Positions 15,936-26,047 are shown, counted from the first letter of the stretch. The stretch is 34,491 nucleotides of DNA from Nocardia cyriacigeorgica NBRC 100375 (GCF_000308555.1 NZ_BAFY01000193.1:1-34491); one strand, 5' to 3'. A program made the numbers and translations. The notes: a model not told the origin generated them from the sequence alone.

Positions 15936-17201
15936 TCAGCGGGCCGACCAGGTGTCCTCGAGCATGCGCGGCTTGCACGCCTGCCAGGCACCGGCCAGCA
16001 GCACCAGCACGGCCACCCCGAGGAAGGCGAACGGCGCGGCCCAGCCGTCGGTCGCGGTGTGCAACATGCCGAACAGCACCGGGCCCGCGCAGGCCACCGC
16101 GTAACCGACGCCCTGGGTGAAGCCCGACAGCGAGGCCGAACCGGCCGGGGTGCGGGTCCGCAGGTTGATCAGCGTCAGCGCCATCGGGAAAGTGCTCGGG
16201 CCGAGCCCGAGCACGATCACCCACAGGATCGGCGCGCTCATCGGTGCGATCAGCAGCGCGGTGAAGGCGACGAAGAAGCAGACCGCGCAGCCGATCACCA
16301 CGGGGAACGGGTTGGACATCCGGGCCGCGACGGTCGGCGCGGTCAGCGCGGCGATCAGGCCGACCACCGCGAACAGCGCGACCATCGAGCCGCCGAAGGC
16401 CGCGCTCGCGCCCGCGTCGGCGAAGATCGTGGGCAGCCAGGTGAACATCGAGTACGTGGTCAGCGAGGTCATGCCGAACATGCCGGCCATGCCCCAGGCC
16501 ACCGGTGAACGCCAGGCCTTGCCGGTGGCCGCGTGGGCGTCGGCGGGCAGGGCGGTGGTGTCGGCCTTGTCGCGGCCGCGCCGGTCGCGCAGCACCCCGA
16601 ACCACGGGACGGCCGCGGCGAAGCCGAGCAGTGCCCACATGCCGAGCGAGATCCGCCAGCCGTGCGCTTCGGCGACGGGCACCGCCACCAGCGCGGGCAG
16701 CACGGTGCCGATCTGCACCATGGTGATGTAGAGCGCGCTGACGATCGCGAGCCGGTCCGGGAAGTACCGCTTGACCAGCGGCGGGATCACGACGTTGCCG
16801 ACACCCATGCCGCCGAGGGCCAGTGCGGAGAAGACGAACAGTTCCGCGGTGCCGGAGACGAACACCCGGATGAGCATGCCGAGGCCGGCCATCAGCATGG
16901 CGACGAGCGCGGTGCGTTCCAGGCCGAGCCTGCGCACCATGACCGGCGTCAGCAGGCCGGACAGCGAGAACATCAGGGTGGGGATCATGCCGAACACGCC
17001 GACGACGGCGGTGCCGTATCCGATTTCGTGGCCGATCTCCTCGGCCAGCGGAGTGAAGGCGGTGACCGCGACGCGCAACACCAGCGCCGACATGATGATC
17101 GCCGCGAGTACGAGCAGCCGGCCTTCGGTCAGCGCGCGACGGCGTGCGGCCGTCGCCGAGCCTGCGGGGCTGCTGGTGGTCTCGGGCAGAGTTGCGGTCA
17201 C
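15936..17201 (-). CDS. MFS transporter of the CynX/NimT family
   Basis: A 421-residue twelve-helix transporter resembling the cyanate/2-nitroimidazole group: TEGRLLVLAAIIMSALVLRV at helix 1, GMIPTLMFSLSGLL near residue 80, GNVVIPPLVKRYFPDR near 140, and SLSGFTQGVGYAVACAGPVLF near 370. Characterised relatives move cyanate or nitroimidazole-like compounds; the substrate here is unknown. Location between nitrate genes makes a small nitrogen-containing anion attractive but unproven. The start is GTG 17201, chosen because TATGAT lies exactly six bases upstream (leaderless); longer readings run into the divergent GntR gene. The GntR/FCD regulator is the obvious candidate controller. No cyanase or nitrilase gene accompanies it. 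Confidence 0.83.
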   Translation of the reverse strand: MTATLPETTSSPAGSATAARRRALTEGRLLVLAAIIMSALVLRVAVTAFTPLAEEIGHEIGYGTAVVGVFGMIPTLMFSLSGLLTPVMVRRLGLERTALVAMLMAGLGMLIRVFVSGTAELFVFSALALGGMGVGNVVIPPLVKRYFPDRLAIVSALYITMVQIGTVLPALVAVPVAEAHGWRISLGMWALLGFAAAVPWFGVLRDRRGRDKADTTALPADAHAATGKAWRSPVAWGMAGMFGMTSLTTYSMFTWLPTIFADAGASAAFGGSMVALFAVVGLIAALTAPTVAARMSNPFPVVIGCAVCFFVAFTALLIAPMSAPILWVIVLGLGPSTFPMALTLINLRTRTPAGSASLSGFTQGVGYAVACAGPVLFGMLHTATDGWAAPFAFLGVAVLVLLAGAWQACKPRMLEDTWSAR

Positions 17202-17207
17202 CGAAAA

Positions 17208-17213
17208 ATCATA
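17208..17213 (-). promoter_or_regulatory. Leaderless -10 element of the CynX/NimT-type gene
   Basis: TATGAT on the minus strand is followed by six bases and the GTG start at 17201. No ribosome site is present. Confidence 0.55.
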
Positions 17214-17253
17214 GGATGACCGGATGACGGGAGCAAGCCGATGTGACGAGCGG

Positions 17254-17259
17254 TACCCT
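17254..17259 (+). promoter_or_regulatory. Leaderless -10 element of the GntR gene
   Basis: TACCCT fits TANNNT and is followed by six bases and GTG 17266. It lies 40 bases from the divergent -10 at 17208-17213, so one bound regulator could affect both genes. Confidence 0.5.
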
Positions 17260-17265
17260 GTTGCG

Positions 17266-17949
17266 GTGCAACCCGTCCGCCGCACCAGTCTCATCGCGCA
17301 GGTCACCGAACAGCTCCGGGCCGAGATCCGCTCGGGCCGTTGGCCGATCGGCTCCCGCATACCCACCGAGCCCGAACTCGCCGAACTCACCGGCACCGGG
17401 CGAAATACGCTCCGCGAGGCGGTGCAGGCGCTCGTGCATGCGGGCATGCTCGAACGCCGTCAGGGTTCGGGCACCTACGTGATCGCCAACTCCGAGGTCA
17501 GCGGGGCACTGGCGAAGTATTTCGCCGACGCCCAGGAACGCGACATCCTGGAACTGCGCCAAGCGCTCGACACCACCGCCGCCGCCCTCGCCGCCCAACG
17601 CCGCGACGAGACCGATATCGCCACCATGCGCCGGTTGCTGGAAGAGCGAAGCCAGTCCTGGGACGAGGACAACCCCGCGGCCATCGAGGCCGACGTGCAG
17701 CTGCACCGGGCAATCGTCGTCGCCAGCCACAACGCGGTGTACCTGGAGTTCTACGATTCGCTGCTGCCGGTCATCGAGGCGGGCATCCGCTCGCGCACCT
17801 CGAAATACGGCGAGTCCTACGACGCCGAACACCGCGAACTGGTCCAGGCCGTCATCGACGGCGATCCCGAACGCGCCGCGCAAGCAGCCCGCTGCTTCCT
17901 CGGGTCGCTGATCGCCGAGTATCCGGCGCCGGGCAGCGAGGCCGAGTAA
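17266..17949 (+). CDS. GntR-family transcriptional regulator, FadR/FCD subfamily
   Basis: A 227-residue regulator. Residues 1-75 are a GntR winged helix (SLIAQVTEQLRAEIRSGRW, GSRIPTEPELAELTGTGRNT, AGMLERRQGSGTYVI). The rest is an FCD ligand-binding domain of six or seven helices, including ILELRQALDTTAAALAAQRR, DVQLHRAIVVASHN and the late DAEHRELVQAVIDGD, whose Asp and His residues usually hold a metal ion that binds a carboxylate effector. Start at GTG 17266 rather than ATG 17224: the TACCCT -10 element lies six bases before it, and the protein then starts MQPVRRTSLIAQ as in relatives. The divergent CynX/NimT-type transporter is the likely target. Confidence 0.9.
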   Translation: MQPVRRTSLIAQVTEQLRAEIRSGRWPIGSRIPTEPELAELTGTGRNTLREAVQALVHAGMLERRQGSGTYVIANSEVSGALAKYFADAQERDILELRQALDTTAAALAAQRRDETDIATMRRLLEERSQSWDEDNPAAIEADVQLHRAIVVASHNAVYLEFYDSLLPVIEAGIRSRTSKYGESYDAEHRELVQAVIDGDPERAAQAARCFLGSLIAEYPAPGSEAE

Positions 17950-17957
17950 CCAACCGG

Positions 17958-17983
17958 TCACCGGTGCGCCGGATCACCGGTGA
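17958..17983 (+). terminator. Hairpin after the GntR gene (duplicated TCACCGGTG)
   Basis: TCACCGGTG (17958-17966) pairs with CACCGGTGA (17975-17983) over nine bases with an 8-base loop, eight bases after the GntR stop. Because each copy is itself nearly palindromic, the pair could instead be two operator half sites for the narK-type gene downstream. No T tract follows. Confidence 0.45.
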
Positions 17984-18164
17984 GACAGATGTGCCGCGAT
18001 CGTCACCGCACGCCACGTGAGCGCAACAACCGGCTCCTACCTTGTGATTCGACCGCTCAGGCACCCGACGGGTCGCGACGAACCCGCCCGGGCCACTACG
18101 CCGCTGCGATGAGGCAGCGCGGCCACGATGAGGGAGCGGTCGCAGTGCGATCGAGAGGGAGCCG

Positions 18165-19640
18165 ATGACCGCGACAATCGACACCGGCAGTCACACACCG
18201 TCGTTCACCTATCAGAGGCGCGGACGCTGGATCGACACCTGGGAACCGGACGATCCGCAGTTCTGGGAATCGGGCGGGGCGCGAACGGCCCGCAAGAATC
18301 TCGCCTTCTCGGTGTTCGCCGAGAACCTCGGATTCAGCGTCTGGGTCATCTGGGGCTCGGTGGTGACCAGCATGGGCGCGGCCGGATTCGGCTTCCTGGC
18401 CGGGCTCGGCAAGGGCGATCCGGTCGCGGTGAGCAACGCCCTGCTGCTCACCTCCACCCCGACACTGGTCGGTGCGGCACTGCGCATCCCCTACACCTTC
18501 GCTATCCCCCGCTTCGGTGGACGCGCCTTCACCGCCTTCAGTGCGGCGATGCTGTTGCTGCCGACGCTCGGGCTGGCCTACTTCGTCAATCAGCCGCAGA
18601 CCCCGATGTGGGTGTTCCTGCTGCTGGCGGCGCTCGCCGGCGTGGGTGGCGGCAACTTCTCCTCCTCGATGGCCAACATCTCGTTCTTCTTCCCGGAAGG
18701 CAAGAAGGGTGCGGCACTCGGCATCAACGCCGCCGGCGGCAATCTCGGTGTCGCGCAGACCCAGCTGATCCTGCCGCTGCTGATCACCTTCGGCACCCAT
18801 CTGACCGCGAAGGACCCGGCGGGCTATCGGCTCGGCATCACCCTCGCGGTGCTGGTGTGGGTGCCGTTCATCCTGATCGCGACCGTCGGCGCATTGCGCT
18901 GCATGGACAGCCTGCGCACCGCGAAGTCCGACGGCCGGTCCTATCGGCTCGCGCTGACCAACCCGCACACCTGGGTGATGTCGCTGCTCTACATCGGTAC
19001 CTTCGGCTCGTTCATCGGGTTCTCCTTCGCCTTCCCCACCCTGATCAAGGCGAACTTCCCGAACCTGGCGAATATCGGCTGGATCACCACCCTCGGCAAT
19101 CTCGCGTTCCTCGGTGCCTTGGTCGGTTCGTTCAGCAGGCCGTTCGGCGGCTGGATCTCCGATCGGGTCGGCGGCGCCAAGATCACCCTCGGGGTGTTCG
19201 GCGGTATGGCCGTCGCGGTGGCGTTGATCATGGCGGCGCTGGAGCTGAAGAGCTTTCCGCTGTACCTGATCTCGTTCCTGCTGCTGTTCGTGCTCACCGG
19301 CATCGGCAACGGCTCCACCTACCGGATGATCCCGTCGATCTTCAGCGCGGAGGCGAGCAAGTACGCCGCCGAGCACGATCTGGATCCGGCCGAGGCGGCG
19401 GCGTCGGCGAAACGGCAGGCGGGCGCGGCGATCGGCGTCATCGGGGCGATCGGCGCCTCCGGTGGCTACCTGCTGCAGCAGGCACTTCGACTGTCCAACA
19501 TCAACTTCGGCAGCATGTCGCCCGCCTTCTGGGCGTACGCGATCGCTTTCCTGGTGATGGCCGGGGTGACGTGGTGGTTCTATCTGCGCTCGTCGTTCGC
19601 GGTGGCGCGGGTTCCGTCGCTGGCGTACGCGAACGTCTGA
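18165..19640 (+). CDS. Second nitrate/nitrite transporter, NarK family
   Basis: A 491-residue NarK-type MFS protein with twelve helices. It shows ARKNLAFSVFAENLGFSVWV before helix 1, the nitrate signature AALAGVGGGNFSSSMANISF near residue 165, NAAGGNLGVAQTQLILPLL, and LTGIGNGSTYRMIPSIF near 385. A loop rich in charged and alanine residues (EASKYAAEHDLDPAEAAASA) is inserted before helix 11. It differs clearly from the narK of the nir operon, so the pair may divide labour, for example nitrate uptake and nitrite exchange for the respiratory enzyme. A GAGAGGGAG ribosome site precedes the ATG. I found no GlnR-type box in the 215 bases upstream. It is monocistronic, closed by a strong terminator. 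Confidence 0.92.
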   Translation: MTATIDTGSHTPSFTYQRRGRWIDTWEPDDPQFWESGGARTARKNLAFSVFAENLGFSVWVIWGSVVTSMGAAGFGFLAGLGKGDPVAVSNALLLTSTPTLVGAALRIPYTFAIPRFGGRAFTAFSAAMLLLPTLGLAYFVNQPQTPMWVFLLLAALAGVGGGNFSSSMANISFFFPEGKKGAALGINAAGGNLGVAQTQLILPLLITFGTHLTAKDPAGYRLGITLAVLVWVPFILIATVGALRCMDSLRTAKSDGRSYRLALTNPHTWVMSLLYIGTFGSFIGFSFAFPTLIKANFPNLANIGWITTLGNLAFLGALVGSFSRPFGGWISDRVGGAKITLGVFGGMAVAVALIMAALELKSFPLYLISFLLLFVLTGIGNGSTYRMIPSIFSAEASKYAAEHDLDPAEAAASAKRQAGAAIGVIGAIGASGGYLLQQALRLSNINFGSMSPAFWAYAIAFLVMAGVTWWFYLRSSFAVARVPSLAYANV

Positions 19641-19652
19641 GTTCGGTTCGGC

Positions 19653-19696
19653 CGCACCGGGTGTGGCGTCGTCGCCGCGCCGCCACACCCGGTGCG
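19653..19696. terminator. Strong hairpin terminator between convergent genes
   Basis: A perfect 16-bp stem (19653-19668 with 19681-19696) and a 12-base loop, 12 bases after the narK-type stop. It contains the arm ACCGGGTGTGGCG and its complement. The genes on both sides point toward it, so it may act in both directions. Confidence 0.75.
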
Positions 19697-19739
19697 CGTT
19701 GTTCGCGCATGCCGAGACCGGTCGGACGCCGCGGGCGAG

Positions 19740-20591
19740 TCAGAGCAGGAAACGCACCATGTCCGCGGTACGGGCCAGGCCGGGCAAGGCCTCCGGCGTC
19801 GACCGTGGATGCAGCGCGTGCACGGCAAGACGGAACATCACCGCGCGCAACAGCATCTGCGGCCACTCCGGCAGATCCGACCAGCGCTCCAGCAGCCCGT
19901 CGTCGGCACCGCCCCAGGACAGCGCGTCTACCACGACCACGCCCGCCGCCCATGCCGCCGGACGCCAGTACGGGGTGATATCGCTGAGCCCGGGAGTGTC
20001 GGCGCCGGAGAACAATACGGTGCCGAACAGGTCGCCGTGCACCAGCTGCGCCGGCGTGTGCACCGGCTTGCGCAGGGTGGCCAGCTGCCCGATCAGTTCC
20101 ATGCTGTGCCTGCCATCCGGCGACGTCGCGGGCAGCGTCCCGCCCGCGCGCAGGCTGCGCAGCGGCACCGCCTCCCAGGCAGCGCGATCGGCGGCGACGA
20201 AAACATCGACATCCATCCACGGCGCCACCGGCGGCTGCACCAGGAACCGGGGCCGCTCGAGATGCGCGGTGGCGGCGTGCAAACGCAGCGACACCGACAC
20301 CACCTCGTCGTGCCGGGGTTCGGGAATACCTTCCAGGAAGGTGTCGGCCCGCCAGCCGGAGACGACGTAGCGGCCGTCGGTGGCGCGCACCGGCCGGGCC
20401 AGGCGCAGCCCGTCGACCTTCAGCGTTTCACGCACCTTGGCCGACCAGGCCGCCCGTGCGTGATCGGCGACCGGGCTGAGCACCACGTCACCGAGGCGCC
20501 AGCCGCCTTCCCAGTCGCCCAGCGCAATCGGCGTCACCTCGCGCAGGCCGAACGTGGCTCGCACATGCTCGGGAGGCTCCACAGATGTCAC
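19740..20591 (-). CDS. TIGR02569-family protein, phosphotransferase-like fold, function unknown
   Basis: A 283-residue actinobacterial protein of the TIGR02569 family, distantly related to aminoglycoside phosphotransferases. Segments: FGLREVTPIALGDWEGGWRLG near the start, a strand-rich ATP-lobe-like region, LRLHAATAHLERP, and LVHGDLFGTVLFSG near residue 185, which corresponds to the catalytic HGD loop (HGDxxxxN) of the kinases but has no Asn at the usual place; DALSWGGADDGLL may replace the DWE/DFG metal motif. Kinase activity is therefore uncertain. It lies 76 bases downstream of moeZ, the same order as Rv3206c-Rv3205c in M. tuberculosis (from memory). The GTG start has a leaderless -10 element (TACGGT), so it has its own promoter as well. 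Confidence 0.83.
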   Translation of the reverse strand: MTSVEPPEHVRATFGLREVTPIALGDWEGGWRLGDVVLSPVADHARAAWSAKVRETLKVDGLRLARPVRATDGRYVVSGWRADTFLEGIPEPRHDEVVSVSLRLHAATAHLERPRFLVQPPVAPWMDVDVFVAADRAAWEAVPLRSLRAGGTLPATSPDGRHSMELIGQLATLRKPVHTPAQLVHGDLFGTVLFSGADTPGLSDITPYWRPAAWAAGVVVVDALSWGGADDGLLERWSDLPEWPQMLLRAVMFRLAVHALHPRSTPEALPGLARTADMVRFLL

Positions 20592-20597
20592 GGCCGT

Positions 20598-20603
20598 ACC
20601 GTA
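20598..20603 (-). promoter_or_regulatory. Leaderless -10 element of the TIGR02569 gene
   Basis: TACGGT on the minus strand is followed by six bases and the GTG start at 20591, with no ribosome site. Confidence 0.5.
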
Positions 20604-20614
20604 CTCCCGGCGAC

Positions 20615-20631
20615 GCGCCCGAAACGGGCGC
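20615..20631 (-). terminator. Short GC hairpin between moeZ and the TIGR02569 gene
   Basis: GCGCCCG (20615-20621) and CGGGCGC (20625-20631) form a perfect 7-bp stem with an AAA loop, 36 bases after the moeZ stop. It may end or attenuate the moeZ transcript just before the separate promoter of the next gene. Confidence 0.4.
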
Positions 20632-20667
20632 CGCGCCGAGATTGCCGGCGATGCGCTGGGCGCCCGC

Positions 20668-21852
20668 TCAGTACACCGGTAGCGAGGGGTCGACCTGGTT
20701 CGCCCAGGCGATCACACCACCCTGCAGATGGGTGGCATCGGCGAAACCGGCGCGTTTGAGCGCGGCCAGTGCCTCCGCGGACCGGATACCGGTCTTGCAG
20801 TGCAGCACGATCGGCCGGTTCTGCGGCAGCTCCGACAGTGCTTCGCCGGACAGGATTCGGTCCTTCGGGATCAGCGTCGCGCCCTCGATGTGCACGATGT
20901 CCCATTCCACCGGCTCGCGCACGTCGACCAGATGCACCGGCTTGCCTGCGTCGAGCATCTCCTTGAGCTCACGTGCGGTCACTGTGGAACCGGCGGCGGC
21001 CGCCTGGCCCTCCTCGCTCACCACACCGCAGAACGCGTCGTAGTCGATCAGTTCGGTGATCGGCTGACGTTCCGGATCGCGGCGCAGCTTGATGGTCCGG
21101 TAGGTCATGTCCAGTGCGTCGTACACCATCAGCCGGCCCAGCAGCGGATCGCCGATGCCGGTGATCAGCTTGATCGCCTCGGTCACCATGATCGAGCCGA
21201 TGGACGCGCACAGCACGCCGAGCACACCGCCCTCGGCGCACGAGGGCACCATGCCCGGCGGCGGCGCCTCCGGGTACAGGTCGCGGTAGTTGATGCCGCG
21301 GCCGTCGGGGGCGTCCTCCCAGAACACCGACACCTGGCCCTCGAAGCGGTAGATCGAGCCCCAGACGTAGGGCTTGCCCGCGAGGACGGCGGCGTCGTTG
21401 ACCAGGTAGCGGGTGGCGAAGTTGTCGGTGCCGTCGACGATCAGGTCGTATTCGGCGAACAGCTCGACGGCGTTGTCCGGCTCCAGCCGGATCTTGTGCA
21501 GTCGCACGTCGATGCCGGAGTTGATCTCCAGGATGGAATCACGGGCGCTGTCGGCCTTGGAACGGCCGATATCGGATTCGCCGTGGATGATCTGCCGTTG
21601 CAGGTTGGACAGGTCGACCTCGTCGAACTCGACGATGCCGAGCGTGCCGACACCGGCGGCGGCCAGGTACAGCAGGGCAGGCGTGCCGAGCCCGCCCGCG
21701 CCGATCACCAGCACCTTGGCATTCTTCAGCCGCTTCTGCCCGTCCACGCCCACATCGGGAATGATCAGGTGGCGGCTGTAGCGGGCGACCTCGTCCCTGG
21801 TCAGCTCCGCGGCCGGCTCGACCAGTGGCGGCAGGGACTTCGGTGATGACAC
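20668..21852 (-). CDS. moeZ: Adenylyltransferase/sulfurtransferase MoeZ
   Basis: A 394-residue two-domain protein. Residues about 18-265 are a ThiF/MoeB/E1-like adenylation domain with the ATP loop GAGGLGTP at 51-58, DEVDLSNLQRQIIH and the substrate Asp in DGTDNFATRY. Residues about 295-394 are a rhodanese domain with the persulfide-forming Cys352 in CKTGIRS. MoeZ activates C-terminal GG tails of sulfur-carrier proteins (MoaD for molybdopterin, CysO for cysteine) and loads sulfur as a thiocarboxylate. The zinc CxxC pairs of E. coli MoeB are missing, as in other MoeZ proteins. Molybdopterin made with its help is needed by the nitrate reductase encoded at the window start. GTG start with GAGGAG eight bases upstream. 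Confidence 0.94.
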   Translation of the reverse strand: MSSPKSLPPLVEPAAELTRDEVARYSRHLIIPDVGVDGQKRLKNAKVLVIGAGGLGTPALLYLAAAGVGTLGIVEFDEVDLSNLQRQIIHGESDIGRSKADSARDSILEINSGIDVRLHKIRLEPDNAVELFAEYDLIVDGTDNFATRYLVNDAAVLAGKPYVWGSIYRFEGQVSVFWEDAPDGRGINYRDLYPEAPPPGMVPSCAEGGVLGVLCASIGSIMVTEAIKLITGIGDPLLGRLMVYDALDMTYRTIKLRRDPERQPITELIDYDAFCGVVSEEGQAAAAGSTVTARELKEMLDAGKPVHLVDVREPVEWDIVHIEGATLIPKDRILSGEALSELPQNRPIVLHCKTGIRSAEALAALKRAGFADATHLQGGVIAWANQVDPSLPVY

Positions 21853-21949
21853 GTCCAGAACTCCTCGAATCGAATGGGCCGGTCACGATGCGTCGGGCGC
21901 ACGTCGGGGTGCGCTACCGGTGCAACACCGGCGACCCGGCCGTTCTTCC

Positions 21950-21973
21950 CCGCCCATGGTCGCGCATGGGCGG
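21950..21973 (-). terminator. Hairpin between the DUF3152 gene and moeZ
   Basis: CCGCCCATG (21950-21958) and CATGGGCGG (21965-21973) form a 9-bp stem with a 6-base loop in the 169-base gap, 49 bases after the DUF3152 stop. It may terminate that transcript or attenuate moeZ; no T tract is present. Confidence 0.4.
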
Positions 21974-22021
21974 TGCCGGGCGACAACCGGGCCGGGCCCG
22001 GGCAACCAGCCATCGGGCGGT

Positions 22022-23984
<1,963 letters not shown>

Positions 23985-24002
23985 GTTCAGCCGCCGGACG
24001 AG

Positions 24003-24046
24003 ATTGTGGCCCCCACCAGAGACCTGGTGGGGGCCACAATTTTCTT
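24003..24046 (+). terminator. Rho-independent terminator of the TetR gene
   Basis: ATTGTGGCCCCCACCAG (24003-24019) pairs perfectly with 24024-24040 (17 bp) around a 4-base loop and is followed by TTTTCTT. It begins 18 bases after the TetR stop. Confidence 0.92.
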
Positions 24047-24183
24047 CTGGACGACCTTGCCGAAATGCGGAGAGGGTAACTCACCGGGCACGCCCGGAAC
24101 CGGACCACAAGGTGACCGCTGGCCGCCGGCGTAGGTCTATACGGCTCTCGGTTCGGCCAAAAATCGCGGAGAGGCGGACGGAC

Positions 24184-24411
24184 CTATACGGCGGCGAAGC
24201 CCACCCGGCCACCGGTGGCGGTGCCGATCTCGACGTAGGCGACCTTAGCGGCCTGGATCAGGAACTTACGGCCCTTCTCGTCGGTCAGCGAGACGACACC
24301 GCTATCGCCGCTGAGGGCACCGGACACCAGCGCCTCGACCTCGTCGGGGGTCTGCGAGCTGGTGATGACGAGCTCGCGCGGGCTATCCGAAATACCGATC
24401 TTGACCTCCAC
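24184..24411 (-). CDS. DUF3107 small conserved protein (TB9.4-like)
   Basis: A 75-residue soluble protein of the DUF3107 family, unknown function, matching M. tuberculosis Rv3208A/TB9.4 by recall. Conserved parts: EVKIGISDSPRELVI, TPDEVEALVSGAL, VSLTDEKGRKFLI and KVAYVEIG. I chose GTG 24411 (protein starts MEVKIG) because GGAGG lies six bases upstream; the TTG two codons earlier directly abuts the GGAGG and is a poor start. It is convergent with the TetR gene and conserved next to it in related genomes, which suggests an ancestral pairing rather than a common transcript. Confidence 0.88.
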   Translation of the reverse strand: MEVKIGISDSPRELVITSSQTPDEVEALVSGALSGDSGVVSLTDEKGRKFLIQAAKVAYVEIGTATGGRVGFAAV

Positions 24412-24528
24412 GGCCAACCTCCGAACATAGAGTCGTGTGCTGTCGCACCAAGGCTAATGCAGCCGCTGCGGGCGCAGGCACCTGACCGCCTGCGCTGTCA
24501 GCGAAACCCGCGCGGCGTGCGCCCGCCG

Positions 24529-25077
24529 CTACTTCGGCTCGACGAGCTGGATCTCGAGTTCGACCTTGACCGCGTCGCTGAGCATGCCGGGCAGCGGGCC
24601 GCCGACGCCGAAGTCGGTGCGCTTGATGGTGCCGGTGGCGGAGAATCCGGCATGGTTGTCGCCGGTGGCGCCGAACTCCTGCACACCGCCCCATTCGACC
24701 TCGAGGGTGACGGGCTTGGTGATCTCGCCGAGCGTGGCCTCGCCCTCGACGGTGAAGGTCTCCGCGATCCGCACCGGCTCGGTGGCGCGGAAGGTCAGCG
24801 TCGGCCGGTTGGCCACGTCGAGGAAGTCGGCGGTGCGCACGTGGGCATCGCGGTCGGGGTTGCCGGTGTCGAAGGAGTCGAGGTAGATGGTGGCGCCGAT
24901 GGTCGCGGCCCCGGATTCGTCGACGACGAACTCGGTGTCGAACTTGGCGAAGCTGCCGCGCACCTTGGAGATGCCGAGGTGGCGGATGGTGAACGCGACG
25001 GTCGAGTGCGCGGGGTCCAGGGTCCAGGATCCGGGGCGCAGCTGCTGGGTGGCGGTGGTGGTTTCCGGAGTAGTCAT
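24529..25077 (-). CDS. YceI family protein (lipocalin-like)
   Basis: A 182-residue YceI-domain protein, an extended lipocalin-like barrel that binds a long isoprenoid or amphipathic lipid in structurally known members. Family features: GSWTLDPAHSTVAFTIRHLGI at the N-terminus, VRGSFAKFDTEFVV, DSFDTGNPDRDAHVRTADFL, and FGVGGPLPGMLSDAVKVELEI at the end. There is no signal peptide, so it should be cytoplasmic, unlike E. coli YceI. The ATG encoding MTTPETTT is preceded by GGTGGAA. It is divergent from an MmyB-type XRE regulator and shares with it a palindromic intergenic region, so that regulator probably controls it. Confidence 0.9.
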   Translation of the reverse strand: MTTPETTTATQQLRPGSWTLDPAHSTVAFTIRHLGISKVRGSFAKFDTEFVVDESGAATIGATIYLDSFDTGNPDRDAHVRTADFLDVANRPTLTFRATEPVRIAETFTVEGEATLGEITKPVTLEVEWGGVQEFGATGDNHAGFSATGTIKRTDFGVGGPLPGMLSDAVKVELEIQLVEPK

Positions 25078-25091
25078 GGTTCCACCATGAC

Positions 25092-25118
25092 CGGACCGCG
25101 GTCCGCTAACCAGACCGC
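25092..25118. promoter_or_regulatory. Palindromic operator candidate between yceI and the XRE gene
   Basis: CGGACCGCGGTCCG (25092-25105) is a perfect 14-bp palindrome. GCGGTC within it is repeated in inverse as GACCGC at 25113-25118. The site lies in the 92-base divergent gap beside TATCCT (25122-25127), a possible -10 of the XRE gene. Confidence 0.45.
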
Positions 25119-25169
25119 CGTTATCCTGGACCTGGCAGGGCGCGGATAAGCCGGCCCCGACGAGGCACG

Positions 25170-26006
25170 ATGGACGGCATGGCACGAAGCAGGTTCGCCG
25201 AATTCCTGGTCGCCCGGCGCGCGGAGTTGCGCCCGGGCGATCTGGGGTTGCCCGAGGGTCGCCGCCGGCGTACCCCGGGGTTGCGCCGCGAGGAGGTCGC
25301 GGTGCGGGCCGGCGTCAGCGCCGACTACCTGGCCCGGCTGGAGCAGGGCCGGGACAACAATCCGTCACCGGCGGTGGTCGAGGCGCTGGCCGACGCGTTG
25401 CTGCTGCGCGGTGAGGCGCGCTACCAGTTCAACATCCTCGCGCTGACCGCCGCCGACGGTTCCCGCTGCCCCGGCGGGGAGGCCGAGCCGGAACAGGTGC
25501 CCGAGACCATTCAGCAGGTACTGCGCGCGCTCGCGCCGACTCCCGCGTTCGTCGTCGGCAGGCAGCTGAACGTGCTCGACTGGAACGCCGCCTGGGCCGA
25601 TTTCGCCGCACCGCTCGGGCTGCTCGACGATTCCTCACCCAACCTCGCCCGATTCGTCTTCACCCATCCGGCCGCCCGGCGCGTGCTGCGCAATTGGTCG
25701 CAGGCCGCGGACGCCTTCGCGGCGGCCCTCAATCGGGCCATGGTGCGCTGGCCCGCCGACGAGGCGCTGCGCGAGACGATCGATCGGTTGCGCAGCCACC
25801 CGGACTTCGCCGAACGCTGGACCCCGCAACGACTCAACGAGCCGACCGTACCGCTGCTGCGCTTCGACCATCCGGTGCTCGGTGACGTCGACGTGCCGTT
25901 CGAGACCTTGGAAACCACCGGCGATCAGAGCCTGGTCGTCTGGCTCACCGACCGGGTCAAGGCCACCGGCCTGCACCTGGTGCGCGATCGCGCGGCCAAC
26001 GAATAG
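25170..26006 (+). CDS. XRE-family regulator with MmyB-like ligand-binding domain
   Basis: A 278-residue regulator. Residues about 10-75 form the helix-turn-helix: the signature RRTPGLRREEVAVRAGVSAD and YLARLEQGRDNNPSPAVV. Residues about 110-270 match the MmyB-type ligand-binding domain (ALAPTPAFVVGRQLNVLDWN, NLARFVFTHPAAR, PVLGDVDVPFETL), a PAS-like fold that binds fatty acids in a known member. The protein is widespread as a single regulator next to a reductase or transporter; here the divergent neighbour is yceI. Start ATG 25170 has GAGG four bases upstream; ATG 25179 is possible. If both this domain and YceI bind lipid-like molecules, the pair may sense and carry the same type of ligand (inference). 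Confidence 0.88.
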   Translation: MDGMARSRFAEFLVARRAELRPGDLGLPEGRRRRTPGLRREEVAVRAGVSADYLARLEQGRDNNPSPAVVEALADALLLRGEARYQFNILALTAADGSRCPGGEAEPEQVPETIQQVLRALAPTPAFVVGRQLNVLDWNAAWADFAAPLGLLDDSSPNLARFVFTHPAARRVLRNWSQAADAFAAALNRAMVRWPADEALRETIDRLRSHPDFAERWTPQRLNEPTVPLLRFDHPVLGDVDVPFETLETTGDQSLVVWLTDRVKATGLHLVRDRAANE

Positions 26007-26047
26007 CGAACGTCGTGGCGCCGGCGCGTCGACGGCGCGGGCCGGCC

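Noticed and set aside
14155..16104. Plus-strand open frame of about 650 codons
   Set aside because: Antisense to narK and rich in His, Asp, Gln and Gly; no recognisable motif.
17958..17983. Short repeat array or CRISPR fragment
   Set aside because: Only two copies of a 9-bp palindromic unit, best explained as one hairpin.
18096..19688. Minus-strand open frame of about 530 codons
   Set aside because: Antisense to the second NarK-type gene, with shadow-frame composition and no ribosome site.
24136..24192. CTATACGGC repeated either side of 24140-24180
   Set aside because: A 9-base match at two places, one inside the DUF3107 stop region; too short to interpret.
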